Assembly: GCA_965214415.1 (NCBI GenBank)
Contig: CBDCBQ010000003.1
Coordinates: 1,116,001 to 1,180,000 of the forward strand
Source: RH-AL1 sp965214415
GTDB taxonomy: Bacteria > Pseudomonadota > Alphaproteobacteria > Rhizobiales > Beijerinckiaceae
Reading direction: 5' to 3'
DNA length: 64,000 bases
How positions within the stretch are numbered: position 1 is the stretch's first letter; the number at the start of each line of letters is the position of its first letter. The notes under the pieces were generated by a model that made no database searches, had not been told where the DNA came from, and worked only from the letters and a program-made list of their open reading frames with translations. Shown here piece by piece: positions 45,004 to 52,889 of the stretch. A program made the translations under genes and the position numbers.

Positions 45004-46314
45004 TTGGGGCCTCGCGTGGCGCGGACCGTTCGCAACGCCAAGATGGACACGCGCTCGGCGCGGTTAAAGCTGCCGGAGCGGCGCGAGCCGTACTGGACGC
45101 CGATCTCACGCGGCTGCGGCCTCGGATATCGCCGCGGCGCCAAGGGTGGCACCTGGATCGCTCGGCTGCGGACCGACGAGGGGCGGCAGATCTATGAGGC
45201 GCTCGGCGCTGCGGATGACGCGCGCGACGCCGACGGCTTGACCGCATTTTCGTTTGCGCAAGCCCAGGACCGGGCGCGCGAGTTTTTCACTTTGAAGGCT
45301 CGGGAGCTTGCCGGCGATGCCGCGCCAGACGTCCGCGCCTACACTGTCGAGCGAGCGCTTACCGACTACTTCGCCGAACGCGAACAGCGCGGCTCGAAAG
45401 GCGTCCGCGCCGATCGCTACGCGGCCGACGCGCGCATCGCGCCGCTCATCGGCGAGGTCGAGCTGTCCAAGCTGACAGCTCACAAGATAAAGGCATGGCG
45501 TCGAGAGATCGAGACTGCGCCGAAGCTCCTCCGAACAGCAAAGGGCGCGATCGAGCGCCGAACCGCCATCTTTGACCCTGCCGACCTTGAGGCCACGCGC
45601 TCGAGGAAAGCTACCGCGAACCGCGTTTTGACGACGCTCAAGGCGGCGCTCAACTACGCCTTCGCGGAGGGGAAGGTCTCATCGGACACGGCCTGGCGCC
45701 AAGTGAAAGCACGCCGCGAAGTCGACGCACCGCTAGTACGGTTTCTAACGGCACCCGAATGCGTGCGGCTCGTCAACGCGGCCGACGATGCCTTCCGCAC
45801 GCTGATCCGCGGGGCGCTCGTGACCGGCGCGCGATACGGCGAGCTGGGGCGCATGCGCGTTGCCGACTTCAACGCCGGGAGCGGGATGATCAGCGTGCGG
45901 CTCTCGAAAAGCGGCAAGTCGCGCCATGTCGCGCTCAACGACGAAGGTCGCCGGCTTTTCGAAGGTCTCACCACCGGACGATCGGCGCGCGACCTCATCT
46001 TCGCTCGGAACGACGGCGAGCCATGGGCGCCGTCGCATCAGCAACGCCCGATCGCCGAGGCGTCGCGCCGTGCCGGTATAGAGCCGCCGGCGACCTTCCA
46101 CGCGCTGCGGCACACGTACGCCTCGGCGCTCGCGATGAAGGGGGTGTCGATGCGCGTCATTGCCGACCAGCTCGGTCACGCCGACACGCGGATTACCGAG
46201 CGTCATTACGCGCACCTCGCGCCGAGCTACGTCGCAGACATGATCCGCGCCGCGCTGCCGGGCTTTGGGATCATCGACGATTTAGTGGGGAATGTCGCCG
46301 CTATCCGGACGTGA
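45004..46314 (+). CDS. int: tyrosine recombinase/phage integrase
   Basis: 436 residues from 45004, or 423 from ATG 45043 (MDTRSARLKLPERREPYW). N-terminal arm-binding and SAM-like core-binding domains (to about 240), then the catalytic domain: Arg277 (GARYGELGR), the Lys region, H366-x-L-R369-H370 (HALRHTYAS), His in QLGHADTRITERHYAHL and nucleophile Tyr402. All catalytic residues are in place, so it could be active. It lies 134 bases from the tRNA-Glu att core, reading into the element. Confidence 0.93.
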   Translation: MGPRVARTVRNAKMDTRSARLKLPERREPYWTPISRGCGLGYRRGAKGGTWIARLRTDEGRQIYEALGAADDARDADGLTAFSFAQAQDRAREFFTLKARELAGDAAPDVRAYTVERALTDYFAEREQRGSKGVRADRYAADARIAPLIGEVELSKLTAHKIKAWRREIETAPKLLRTAKGAIERRTAIFDPADLEATRSRKATANRVLTTLKAALNYAFAEGKVSSDTAWRQVKARREVDAPLVRFLTAPECVRLVNAADDAFRTLIRGALVTGARYGELGRMRVADFNAGSGMISVRLSKSGKSRHVALNDEGRRLFEGLTTGRSARDLIFARNDGEPWAPSHQQRPIAEASRRAGIEPPATFHALRHTYASALAMKGVSMRVIADQLGHADTRITERHYAHLAPSYVADMIRAALPGFGIIDDLVGNVAAIRT

Positions 46315-46389
46315 CCGCTCGCGTCCGCACGCGTCCTATCGTAATCATGACTGCTCGCCGGTGGGCGACATCCATGAGGCCGCTTCCCC

Positions 46390-47043
46390 ATGCACGAACT
46401 TGCCCCTCGCGGCTATGCCCCCCTACTCGACTCCATCGGCGCAGTAGCCAAAGCATATCGCCCGTCCCTTTTTACACAAGATGACGATCCGAAGCTTCTA
46501 GGGGCAGCGGCGTTTGCAAGAAAGTACGACAATGTAGACTTCGAAGTAGAACATTCAAAGCGTGAAAAGATTTATCTTTTTAATCAACTCCATAAGATCA
46601 TTCGACAATCAGCGGCGAATGGTTTTGTTGGTTTGTTCGTGCTTGACAAGCACGCCTCTCTTCATCTTGTCGAGCCTAGATATTGGGCAACAGACGAAGG
46701 GAATTTCGACTTGCTGCACGGCTGGTATTGGGGTGGTTTGGTAGCTCAGCCGCTACAAGTATATGTCGAACAATTTATTGTCGATCGATTGATGCCCCCA
46801 AAGCAGGCTCCACCGAAAAGCGCCAGGGGGCGTGAAGCACTGGAGGATCGCCTTCGGCAACACATGGACAAGCACCCGATCCCAAACAGCTCAAAGCAAA
46901 CACTAGTCGCCCGCTTTGGCGGAGACCTCGCCCTGTCCAAGCGCTCTATCCAGATCTCCGGCTTGGTTTGGAACACGACGTCCTCGGGAACCTTCGCCTT
47001 GGCACGCCGGACGGGATCGCCGGCCCATTCCTCGGGAAGATAG
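46390..47043 (+). CDS. unknown cargo protein with IS-derived C-terminus
   Basis: 217 residues as read. The first 170 or so (MHELAPRGYAPLLDSIGAVA onward) come from noticeably AT-richer DNA than the neighbours and match no family I know; there are Trp/Tyr-rich stretches (HGWYWGGLVAQPLQVYVEQF). From about 46,905 the sequence is antisense to a transposase fragment, so the last 45 residues are not original. The gene was truncated by an insertion. Probably non-functional or altered. Confidence 0.5.
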   Translation: MHELAPRGYAPLLDSIGAVAKAYRPSLFTQDDDPKLLGAAAFARKYDNVDFEVEHSKREKIYLFNQLHKIIRQSAANGFVGLFVLDKHASLHLVEPRYWATDEGNFDLLHGWYWGGLVAQPLQVYVEQFIVDRLMPPKQAPPKSARGREALEDRLRQHMDKHPIPNSSKQTLVARFGGDLALSKRSIQISGLVWNTTSSGTFALARRTGSPAHSSGR

Positions 47044-47112
47044 AGCCGGTAGGCGATCGGCAGGCTCGCATGGGCATGGGCGACCGACAGGCTCACCGCG
47101 ATCTGGCACGAG
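46935..47112 (-). pseudogene. IS701-like transposase fragment
   Basis: On the minus strand CQIAVSLSVAHAHASLPIAY, then RLYLPEEWAGDPVRRAKAKV and FQTKPEIWIERL match the middle of DDE transposases of the IS701 type (C-Q-V-A-V-S-L-S-V-A, RLYLP, AK-VP). Only about 60 residues remain. Its upstream edge coincides with the start of the 154-bp repeat at 47107, so the repeat boundary is a recombination scar. Confidence 0.6.
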
Positions 47113-47260
47113 AGCCGGACCACGTCCCCGGACGGCGGGCAGTCACTAATCGTCCCGCGCAATCTCCCACTTTCGTAATCGTTGCGGCTATTAGGGCCTG
47201 ACTTTCAAATCCATCCTCCGCACATGGCCGCCACGGTGCAGGCCAGTCGCGGAGTGACCA
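47107..47260. repeat. 154-bp direct repeat, copy 1
   Basis: Identical over all 154 bases to 47301-47454, in the same orientation, with 40 unique bases between. It starts CACGAGAGCCGGACC and ends GCGGAGTGACCA. It touches the transposase fragment on its left. Coding in no frame that makes sense. It could be IS terminal DNA or the product of a recent tandem duplication with deletion. Confidence 0.85.
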
Positions 47261-47300
47261 CGTCCGCATGGGACGACGCGGTAAAGTCTCACCCTGCCTA

Positions 47301-47454
47301 CACGAGAGCCGGACCACGTCCCCGGACGGCGGGCAGTCACTAATCGTCCCGCGCAATCTCCCACTTTCGTAATCGTTGCGGCTATTAGGGCCTGACTTTC
47401 AAATCCATCCTCCGCACATGGCCGCCACGGTGCAGGCCAGTCGCGGAGTGACCA
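47301..47454. repeat. 154-bp direct repeat, copy 2
   Basis: Second perfect copy of 47107-47260. Its last base touches ATG 47455, an upstream in-frame start of the HTH gene. Any promoter within the repeat would be doubled here. The absence of any mismatch shows that the duplication is recent or kept uniform by recombination. Confidence 0.85.
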
Positions 47455-47493
47455 ATGCACACTGCCAACGATACAACGAGGGGGAGCGCGCCG

Positions 47494-47847
47494 ATGCTTT
47501 TCCCGCCTGGCATCAAATACCTCAACACGATTGCTGAGACGGCCGCCGCAATCAGTCGGTCGCGGTCCAGCGTCTACATCATGATTGGCCAGGGCGAGCT
47601 GGAGGCCGTGAAGGACGGCGCCGGACGCTGGTTTACGGCCATTCGATCGTCGGGCGAACCGCAGGTCTGCCGCGCGCCGTCATGGGCAAGGCGAAGGAAG
47701 CAGCCTGAGCAATGCGCAGCCCCCCTCGTGCGGAGGGGCTCGCGATCGCGTTTGCGATGCTCGAGCCCCTCAACAATTCGGAGTGCTTTGGTCGGTCGCT
47801 CCACTCTTTCGATAGCACCCGCAACTTGCGGCAAGCAACCTTCATAG
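47494..47847 (+). CDS. excisionase-like helix-turn-helix protein, C-terminus frameshifted
   Basis: ATG 47494 with GGGGGAG upstream gives MLFPPGIKYLNTIAETAAAI and SRSRSSVYIMIGQGELEAVK, an AlpA/excisionase-type winged helix. After GAGRWFT the frame loses family character, and another frame reads IVGRTAGLPRAVMGKAKEAA with a stop at 47706-47708, the more usual tail. A one-base shift is likely. As read it ends at 47847, overlapping the next gene. It may direct excision or act as a regulator. Confidence 0.5.
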   Translation: MLFPPGIKYLNTIAETAAAISRSRSSVYIMIGQGELEAVKDGAGRWFTAIRSSGEPQVCRAPSWARRRKQPEQCAAPLVRRGSRSRLRCSSPSTIRSALVGRSTLSIAPATCGKQPS

Positions 47848-47921
47848 CGCGTCGTTTCGGCATCAGCGCGGCGAGCGCTCGGCTCGTCGCCAACCTTGTT
47901 TTCGGCGGAGGTGCGACGTGA
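47712..47921 (+). CDS. small phage-region protein
   Basis: 69 residues, MRSPPRAEGLAIAFAMLEPL at the start and FIARRFGISAASARLVANLV near the end. The last part resembles a short helix-turn-helix. It overlaps the next gene by one base (TGATG), as do the following genes down to the DUF1376 protein, so these form one translationally coupled early operon. Confidence 0.5.
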   Translation: MRSPPRAEGLAIAFAMLEPLNNSECFGRSLHSFDSTRNLRQATFIARRFGISAASARLVANLVFGGGAT

Positions 47922-48298
47922 TGCTCCCACCGCTCATCGAAACCAAGATCAAACGCCTCGTGCCTTTGCTGGCTTCTCCTCACGACGGTGAGGTCATCGC
48001 GACCCGGAACGCCATCGTTCGTGAGCTTGCCTCTGGCCGATGCGATCTGCACGACCTCGCCGGTTCGATTGGACGCGGTCCAAATCCGGCTCCGGCTACC
48101 CCGCTTCGGCAGCGGCCGGCATCCTTCGGAGACCTCGCGCGCGCCGTTCGCGATCTCGACCGCGGCCGTCTCTCTCCGAAGGAGCGCGCCTTCGTCGTCG
48201 ACATGGTCGCGAAAGGCTTCGCCTACCGCCCGACGCCGAGGCAGGCCGACTGGCTCGACGCGATCCTCGACCGCCTGCGCGGGAGGGCTGCCGCGTGA
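47921..48298 (+). CDS. conserved phage-region hypothetical protein
   Basis: 125 residues from ATG 47921 (GTG 47918 also possible), GGAGG upstream. C-terminal part LSPKERAFVVDMVAKGFAYR followed by PTPRQADWLDAILDRL, a helical motif that recurs in Hyphomicrobiales prophages. Stop overlaps the GTG of the next gene. No function is known. Confidence 0.6.
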   Translation: MLPPLIETKIKRLVPLLASPHDGEVIATRNAIVRELASGRCDLHDLAGSIGRGPNPAPATPLRQRPASFGDLARAVRDLDRGRLSPKERAFVVDMVAKGFAYRPTPRQADWLDAILDRLRGRAAA

Positions 48299-48549
48299 GC
48301 GCATCACCCTCCTTCACCACTCCTCGACAGGCGTTTCAGGCCATGGTCGACGCCGGCGCGGTGTTCACGGTGAGGCGCCGTACCGACGGGCTCAGCATCA
48401 GCTTCAGCTACAGCGTTGCCGACGGCGGCGACATCGACCGCTGCCGCGAAATCATTGCAGCCGTGAAAAGCCGGCCGCCGGCGTTCTTCGAGGGTTTCCG
48501 AGCTGCGGTGCAGGACGCCCTTTCTGCAGCCGAGCGAGGTGCCGCATGA
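48295..48549 (+). CDS. small phage-region hypothetical protein
   Basis: 84 residues from GTG 48295 (GTGA overlap with the previous stop). Contains VFTVRRRTDGLSISFSYSVA, a beta-hairpin-like segment, then a helical end. No family recognised. Its stop overlaps the next ATG (ATGA). Confidence 0.5.
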   Translation: MSASPSFTTPRQAFQAMVDAGAVFTVRRRTDGLSISFSYSVADGGDIDRCREIIAAVKSRPPAFFEGFRAAVQDALSAAERGAA

Positions 48550-49367
48550 ACGCTGATTTGCCGGCGCCCTTGGTGGCCGCAGACGTTGATGTTCGCGACC
48601 TCGACAGCTTCCTGTTCAACGTCGAAAGGCTGATGGCGTCCGAGCTTGTCGCGCTCTCTTCTCACGAGGTCGTCGCCGCAGCTCTCTTTTTGTGGTGCCG
48701 CGCCTGGAAGCAGATGCCGGCAGCGAGCCTTCCCGACGATGATCGCGTGATCTGCGCCTACTCGCGTTTATCGGTGACGAGATATCGCAAGCTGAAGACC
48801 GAGATCTTGCGCGGCTTCGTCAAATGCTCCGATGGACGCTTGTACCACCGGACGCTCGCCGCCGAGGCGAACGCTGCCTTCGCGCGGAAGCAGTCGTTTC
48901 GCGAGCGGCGTGAGAAGGACTCGGAGCGGCTTCGGCTATGGCGGACGAAGCAAGGTGAAAGGCGTTCCGATACAGCGTCCGAAACAAGTTTCCAGACGAG
49001 CGATGACACGCGTTTCGTACGTGAAGGACAGGGAAGGGACAGGGAAGGGAAGGGACCTAAAGAAGAAAGAGATGCCGCTGGCCCGCCGCTTCGCGACGGC
49101 ATTGCCGACGAGCATCCGCCCGCTGAGATCATTCCGACACCTCAGGCTGAACTCTACCGGCGCGGCAAGGAGGTGCTGGGCAAGACCGCCGGCGGCTTCG
49201 TCCGGAAGGTTCTCACTGCGAAGGGCGAAAACGTCGCGTTGGCTCGCGCTGCAATTGAGATGGCTTCGCAAGCCGGCGACCCGCGCGAATACCTCGGTGC
49301 CGTCATTGCCGGACGCGACCGCGACTCGGCACAGCTCTCTGCCCGCGATCGCGGCGAAGCGTGGTGA
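48546..49367 (+). CDS. DUF1376 domain protein (phage replication region)
   Basis: 273 residues. The N-terminal domain (about 15-115) with FLFNVERLMASEL, AALFLWCRAWKQMPAASLPD and a variant winged-helix is DUF1376, typical of phage replication modules just before primase/helicase genes. The middle is basic and rich in Arg/Lys/Glu. The C-terminal part (GKTAGGFVRKVL, DPREYLGAVIAGR) resembles the ends of replication initiation proteins. A role in replication initiation is likely but inferred from context. Confidence 0.7.
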   Translation: MNADLPAPLVAADVDVRDLDSFLFNVERLMASELVALSSHEVVAAALFLWCRAWKQMPAASLPDDDRVICAYSRLSVTRYRKLKTEILRGFVKCSDGRLYHRTLAAEANAAFARKQSFRERREKDSERLRLWRTKQGERRSDTASETSFQTSDDTRFVREGQGRDREGKGPKEERDAAGPPLRDGIADEHPPAEIIPTPQAELYRRGKEVLGKTAGGFVRKVLTAKGENVALARAAIEMASQAGDPREYLGAVIAGRDRDSAQLSARDRGEAW

Positions 49368-49371
49368 CGCC

Positions 49372-51060
49372 ATGCGAAGCGCAACCGAAATCCTCCGCGC
49401 CCATCACATCGATCTGAAACGGACCACGAATGGAAATCATCGAACGACCTGTCCGCAGTGCAGCTGCACCCGCCGGAAGCGACGAGACCCATGCCTATCC
49501 GTCAGCGTCGACCACGAGGGCGTCCAATGGATCTGTTGGCACTGCGCCTGGTCTGGCGGCGAGTTCTACGATCGCAGCGACAGCGGGCGCCCGCTGGGCT
49601 TTCGAGCATCGCCGCCTAAGCGCGGCGACTTTGGAGCGTCTCGACGTCGGCTTCGATGCGGCGGTGTTTTTCCCTGATCTCAAGCGCAAGGCGCCCGCGC
49701 TCGTCTTTCGCTACGCCGGAGGCTGGAAAGCGCGCGCTGTGCCGGACAAATCCTTTGTTGCCGGCAAGGGCTTCGCGTTGTCGTTCTGGAACCTTGAGCG
49801 CGTGCTCTGCGGCGTGAAGGCTCAACGTGTCGAACGGGTCTACGTCGTCGAAGGCGAGCTCGACGCCTGCGCGTTGGTCGAAGCTGGCATCTCGCCCGAA
49901 GCGGTTCTGAGCGCGCCGAACGGCGCAAAGACGCATGAGGCCGAGGATCCGAAACGGCAACGGGCCTACAGCTTCGTCGACGAGGCGCTCGCCGCCGGGC
50001 TGAACCGTGCGAAGGCGATCGTCTGGTGTGGCGACCAGGACGGGCCCGGCCTCGCCCTCCGGAGCGACATGGTGCGCCTATTCGGCGCCGCGCGCTTCCA
50101 CTTCGTCGAGTGGCCTGACGGCGTGAAGGATGCCAACGGGGTGCTCATAGCCGAGGGCCCGGAGCAGCTGCGGGGCGCGTCGAGAACGGCTCGCTGCCTT
50201 GGCCAGTCGCCGGTCTCTATCGGCTCAGCGAAATGCCCGAGCCGCCGCCGCTGAAGCTTTGGGATCCGGGCTTCCCGGAATGGGAAGGCAAGGTCAAGCT
50301 GGCGCCGCGCACGCTCTCCGTCGGCACCGGTCATCCCGGGCACGGCAAGACGGCTTTATGGGCGCAAATCTGGTTTCAGGTCGCACGTCGCTATGACCTC
50401 GTCGTGTGCTGCGCGTCGTTTGAGACCAGGCCCAAGCCGCATATGCGCCGACAGCTTCGGAGCTTGTTTTGCGGCGCGCTCGAAAAGGACCTGAGGCGGG
50501 AGGAGATCGCTGCAGCCGACGCATGGATCGACGAGCACTACCGCTTCCTTGCTCACCCAGATCAGCGGCCGACCCTAGACTGGCTCCTCGACACAGCCGA
50601 GATCGCGGTCGTCCGTCACGGCGCGAAGGTCATTCAGGTCGACCCATGGAACCGGCTTGAAGGCGCGCGCGCCGATCGCGAGAGCGAGACGGACTACATC
50701 GGCCGCTGTCTCCGCGCGCTTCACGCCTTCGCTCACGATCTCGACGTTCACGTGCAGATCCTCGCGCACCCGGCGAAAATGGACGCGCAGCGCCGTGGAA
50801 AGGCGCCGGGCCTTGAGGACATCAGCGGTTCCAAGCACTGGGAAAACGCTGTCGACCAAGGGTTTGTGATCCATCGGCCTGAGGTGTTCGACGGCACGAA
50901 CCGCAAGACGGAGGCGGTTCTGTATCACCGCAAGGCTCGCTTCGAAGAGCTGGGCCACCCCTGCAAGCTGATGCTCGATTTTGATTTGGCGAAGGGAGCT
51001 TATCGCTCGATCGACTACGACAGGGGATTTTCGTCGAACGCACCCGAGCACAACTCCTAG
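49372..51060 (+). pseudogene. phage primase-helicase (Zn finger, Toprim, DnaB-like) split by two frameshifts
   Basis: Frame 1 from ATG 49372: zinc ribbon (CPQCSCTRRKRRDPC, CWHCAWSGGEF). One extra G near 49,597 shifts to the next frame: AFEHRRLSAATLERLDVGF, the Toprim part VYVVEGELDACALVEAGI and WCGDQDGPGLAL. One base is missing near 50,173 (GGGG run), returning to the first frame: GSLPWPVAGLYRLSEMPEPP and the RecA-like helicase with Walker A GHPGHGKT, QVDPWNRLE and HVQILAHPAK, ending at 51,060. The two shifts cancel. It is a T7 gp4-like enzyme, and all parts are conserved. Confidence 0.75.
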
Positions 51061-51073
51061 GAAGGATTGGGAA

Positions 51074-51454
51074 ATGGCCAACAGAATTCGACACGCCTCA
51101 GCCGACGAGATCGACACCTTCGAGACCGAGCAAGACCGACCTATGCCCCTGACGATGGCGGCGCCCTCGGTCGCGCTGACCGAGGCGGCGAACCCGAACA
51201 TCATCTTTTTCGACGTGCCGCTCGCGTACGCCTACAACCATGGGCTGGCCTCGATAACGTTGACGGTCCGTAGGCAGCTCGTCGACGCATCGGGACAAGT
51301 TTTCGAAGACGCCGTGATCTCCGGTTTGCTTCGCGCTTCGCTACCGTCGTTGAAGCACCTGAAACAGGTCATCACCGAGATCGAGAAGCTGGCGAAGAAG
51401 GCTGAGATCGCAGCAGCGGCCGCGGCTGAGATGCCCGATCGGCTTGCGCATTGA
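51074..51454 (+). CDS. phage-region hypothetical protein
   Basis: 126 residues from ATG 51074 with GAAGGA upstream. Contains NPNIIFFDVPLAYAYNHGLA, a DVxLA beta-rich middle, and a Lys/Glu/Ala coiled C-terminus (about 95-120). It follows the helicase by 13 bases. Similar small proteins occur downstream of phage helicases, but no function is known to me. Confidence 0.5.
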   Translation: MANRIRHASADEIDTFETEQDRPMPLTMAAPSVALTEAANPNIIFFDVPLAYAYNHGLASITLTVRRQLVDASGQVFEDAVISGLLRASLPSLKHLKQVITEIEKLAKKAEIAAAAAAEMPDRLAH

Positions 51455-51462
51455 GTGTCGCC

Positions 51463-52014
51463 ATGACGACGAGCAAACCTCTCACGGCATTCGAGCGCGA
51501 GGCCGCGAAAGCTGGAGGGATCGATCCTCCGCATCCCGCCGACGCTATGCCCGATCCGCACCACGTCGTTTGGGAACAGGACAAGCCGCCGGCGCCTGAG
51601 GCCCGCTATGGCGGCAAGCTCGCCGAGATCCTCGGGGATGCGGGAGAACGCCTGATCGATCCAGACGCCGTCGGCAGAACATCTCCGCCAGCGGAGGTCG
51701 GCAAGGCGAAGCCCGACCGCCCAAAACGATATCGTGCCGGCTCGACCGTTCTCAGCGTCGACGCATCGATCGGTCACAGCGCCATCGATGCGCTGTGGTC
51801 CGGCTCGAATGCACCGGAGCGCTCCGCTCGCGTTGGAAGGGCCCGCGATGGCGAACGGCAGATGCACCTCGGACGGGACCACGGCGGGCGTCGCCGCCGC
51901 GCAGTCCACGCTCGCCACGACCCAAGCGCAGAACAACCGCATCCTTCGCCAGACCACGGGGCAGGGAAACGATGCTCTCACGTCAAACACGATGTCGGGC
52001 CTCAGCACGCTTAA
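51463..52014 (+). CDS. phage-region protein, probably chimeric at its 3' end
   Basis: ATG 51463 gives 183 residues, beginning MTTSKPLTAFEREAAKAGGI. The first 125 residues look like a real, acidic/basic-balanced protein. From about 51,850 this frame is only the antiphase of the next gene and turns to His/Arg-rich shadow. The overlap of 166 bases with the following gene suggests that a deletion fused the two here, removing what was between. Confidence 0.4.
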   Translation: MTTSKPLTAFEREAAKAGGIDPPHPADAMPDPHHVVWEQDKPPAPEARYGGKLAEILGDAGERLIDPDAVGRTSPPAEVGKAKPDRPKRYRAGSTVLSVDASIGHSAIDALWSGSNAPERSARVGRARDGERQMHLGRDHGGRRRRAVHARHDPSAEQPHPSPDHGAGKRCSHVKHDVGPQHA

Positions 52015-52732
52015 CAGCGGCTATGGCTCGGCGATCGGTGCGCTCGGTGGTGCCGGTGCGCAGGCGCAAGGGCTTCTCACGTCTGGCACGAATGCCGGCG
52101 TCAACAGCACGCTCGCGGGGAACGCGGCCTATACGCCCTACGCCACCACAGGCGGAGCCGCGAGCGACCGGCTTGGCGATGCGCTCGGGCTGAATGGGGC
52201 CGGCGGCAACGCAGCGGCGACGGCGGCATTCCAGGCTTCGCCGGGCTATGAGTTTCAGCGGGACCAAGCTGCAAGCGAGACAGCCCGGCAAGCGGCTTCG
52301 CTCGGCTTGGCCGGCTCCGGCAACACGCTGAACGCCATCCTGAACGGCAGCTCGAACCTCGCGAACACCGAATACCAGAGCTACCTCGGTAACCTCTCGA
52401 ACGCCGCGACGCAGGGGCTCAACGCCGCGTCGGGGATTGCCACCAACGATCGGGGAGCGGGGACGCTCCAGGGCACCGCCGGCACCACCGGCGCTACACT
52501 GGCGCAGCAGATGGGCCAGAGCGTCGGCACCGCGTACGCCAACCAAGGTACCGGCGAAGCGAGCCTCTACTCCGGGCTGGGACAGGGTTTGTCGAGCAAC
52601 TTCACCGGGCTCGGGTCGAACATCTCGAACAGCAACACGGGCCTCACCGAGGCGTCGGCGCAAGCCTCGATCACGGCCGGCGAGGCGCAGGACAACGCGA
52701 CCAACGTGAATAATGGTCTTTCTCGAAACTGA
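51848..52732 (+). CDS. phage internal virion/DNA-ejection-type protein, 3' end frameshifted
   Basis: 294 residues from ATG 51848, rich in Gly, Ala, Ser, Asn. SPGYEFQRDQAASETARQAA and SLGLAGSGNTLNAIL belong to a segment seen in phage injection or tail-associated proteins. The stop at 52730-52732 follows CTTTC; reading one base on gives SKLIGGVLGAPLSPTSLISS and more, to TGA 52891-52893, which overlaps the next ATG (ATGA). So the original protein was probably 54 or so residues longer, and one T was lost near 52,720. Confidence 0.55.
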   Translation: MANGRCTSDGTTAGVAAAQSTLATTQAQNNRILRQTTGQGNDALTSNTMSGLSTLNSGYGSAIGALGGAGAQAQGLLTSGTNAGVNSTLAGNAAYTPYATTGGAASDRLGDALGLNGAGGNAAATAAFQASPGYEFQRDQAASETARQAASLGLAGSGNTLNAILNGSSNLANTEYQSYLGNLSNAATQGLNAASGIATNDRGAGTLQGTAGTTGATLAQQMGQSVGTAYANQGTGEASLYSGLGQGLSSNFTGLGSNISNSNTGLTEASAQASITAGEAQDNATNVNNGLSRN

Positions 52733-52889
52733 TCGGCGGTGTGCTCGGCGCGCCTCTGTCGCCGACATCGCTCATCAGCAGCGGCGGCGGCGCAAATGTC
52801 GGCACAAACATTTCGCCGTTCTCCTCGGGGTCGGGTAGCGCGTCCACTATCGGCGGCGGCCTCTTCAACCTCGGGAAGAGCCTTCTATC

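Noticed and set aside
47107..47454. CRISPR-like two-repeat array
   Set aside because: Repeats of 154 bp with a single 40-bp spacer do not fit any CRISPR; the link with transposase DNA explains them better.
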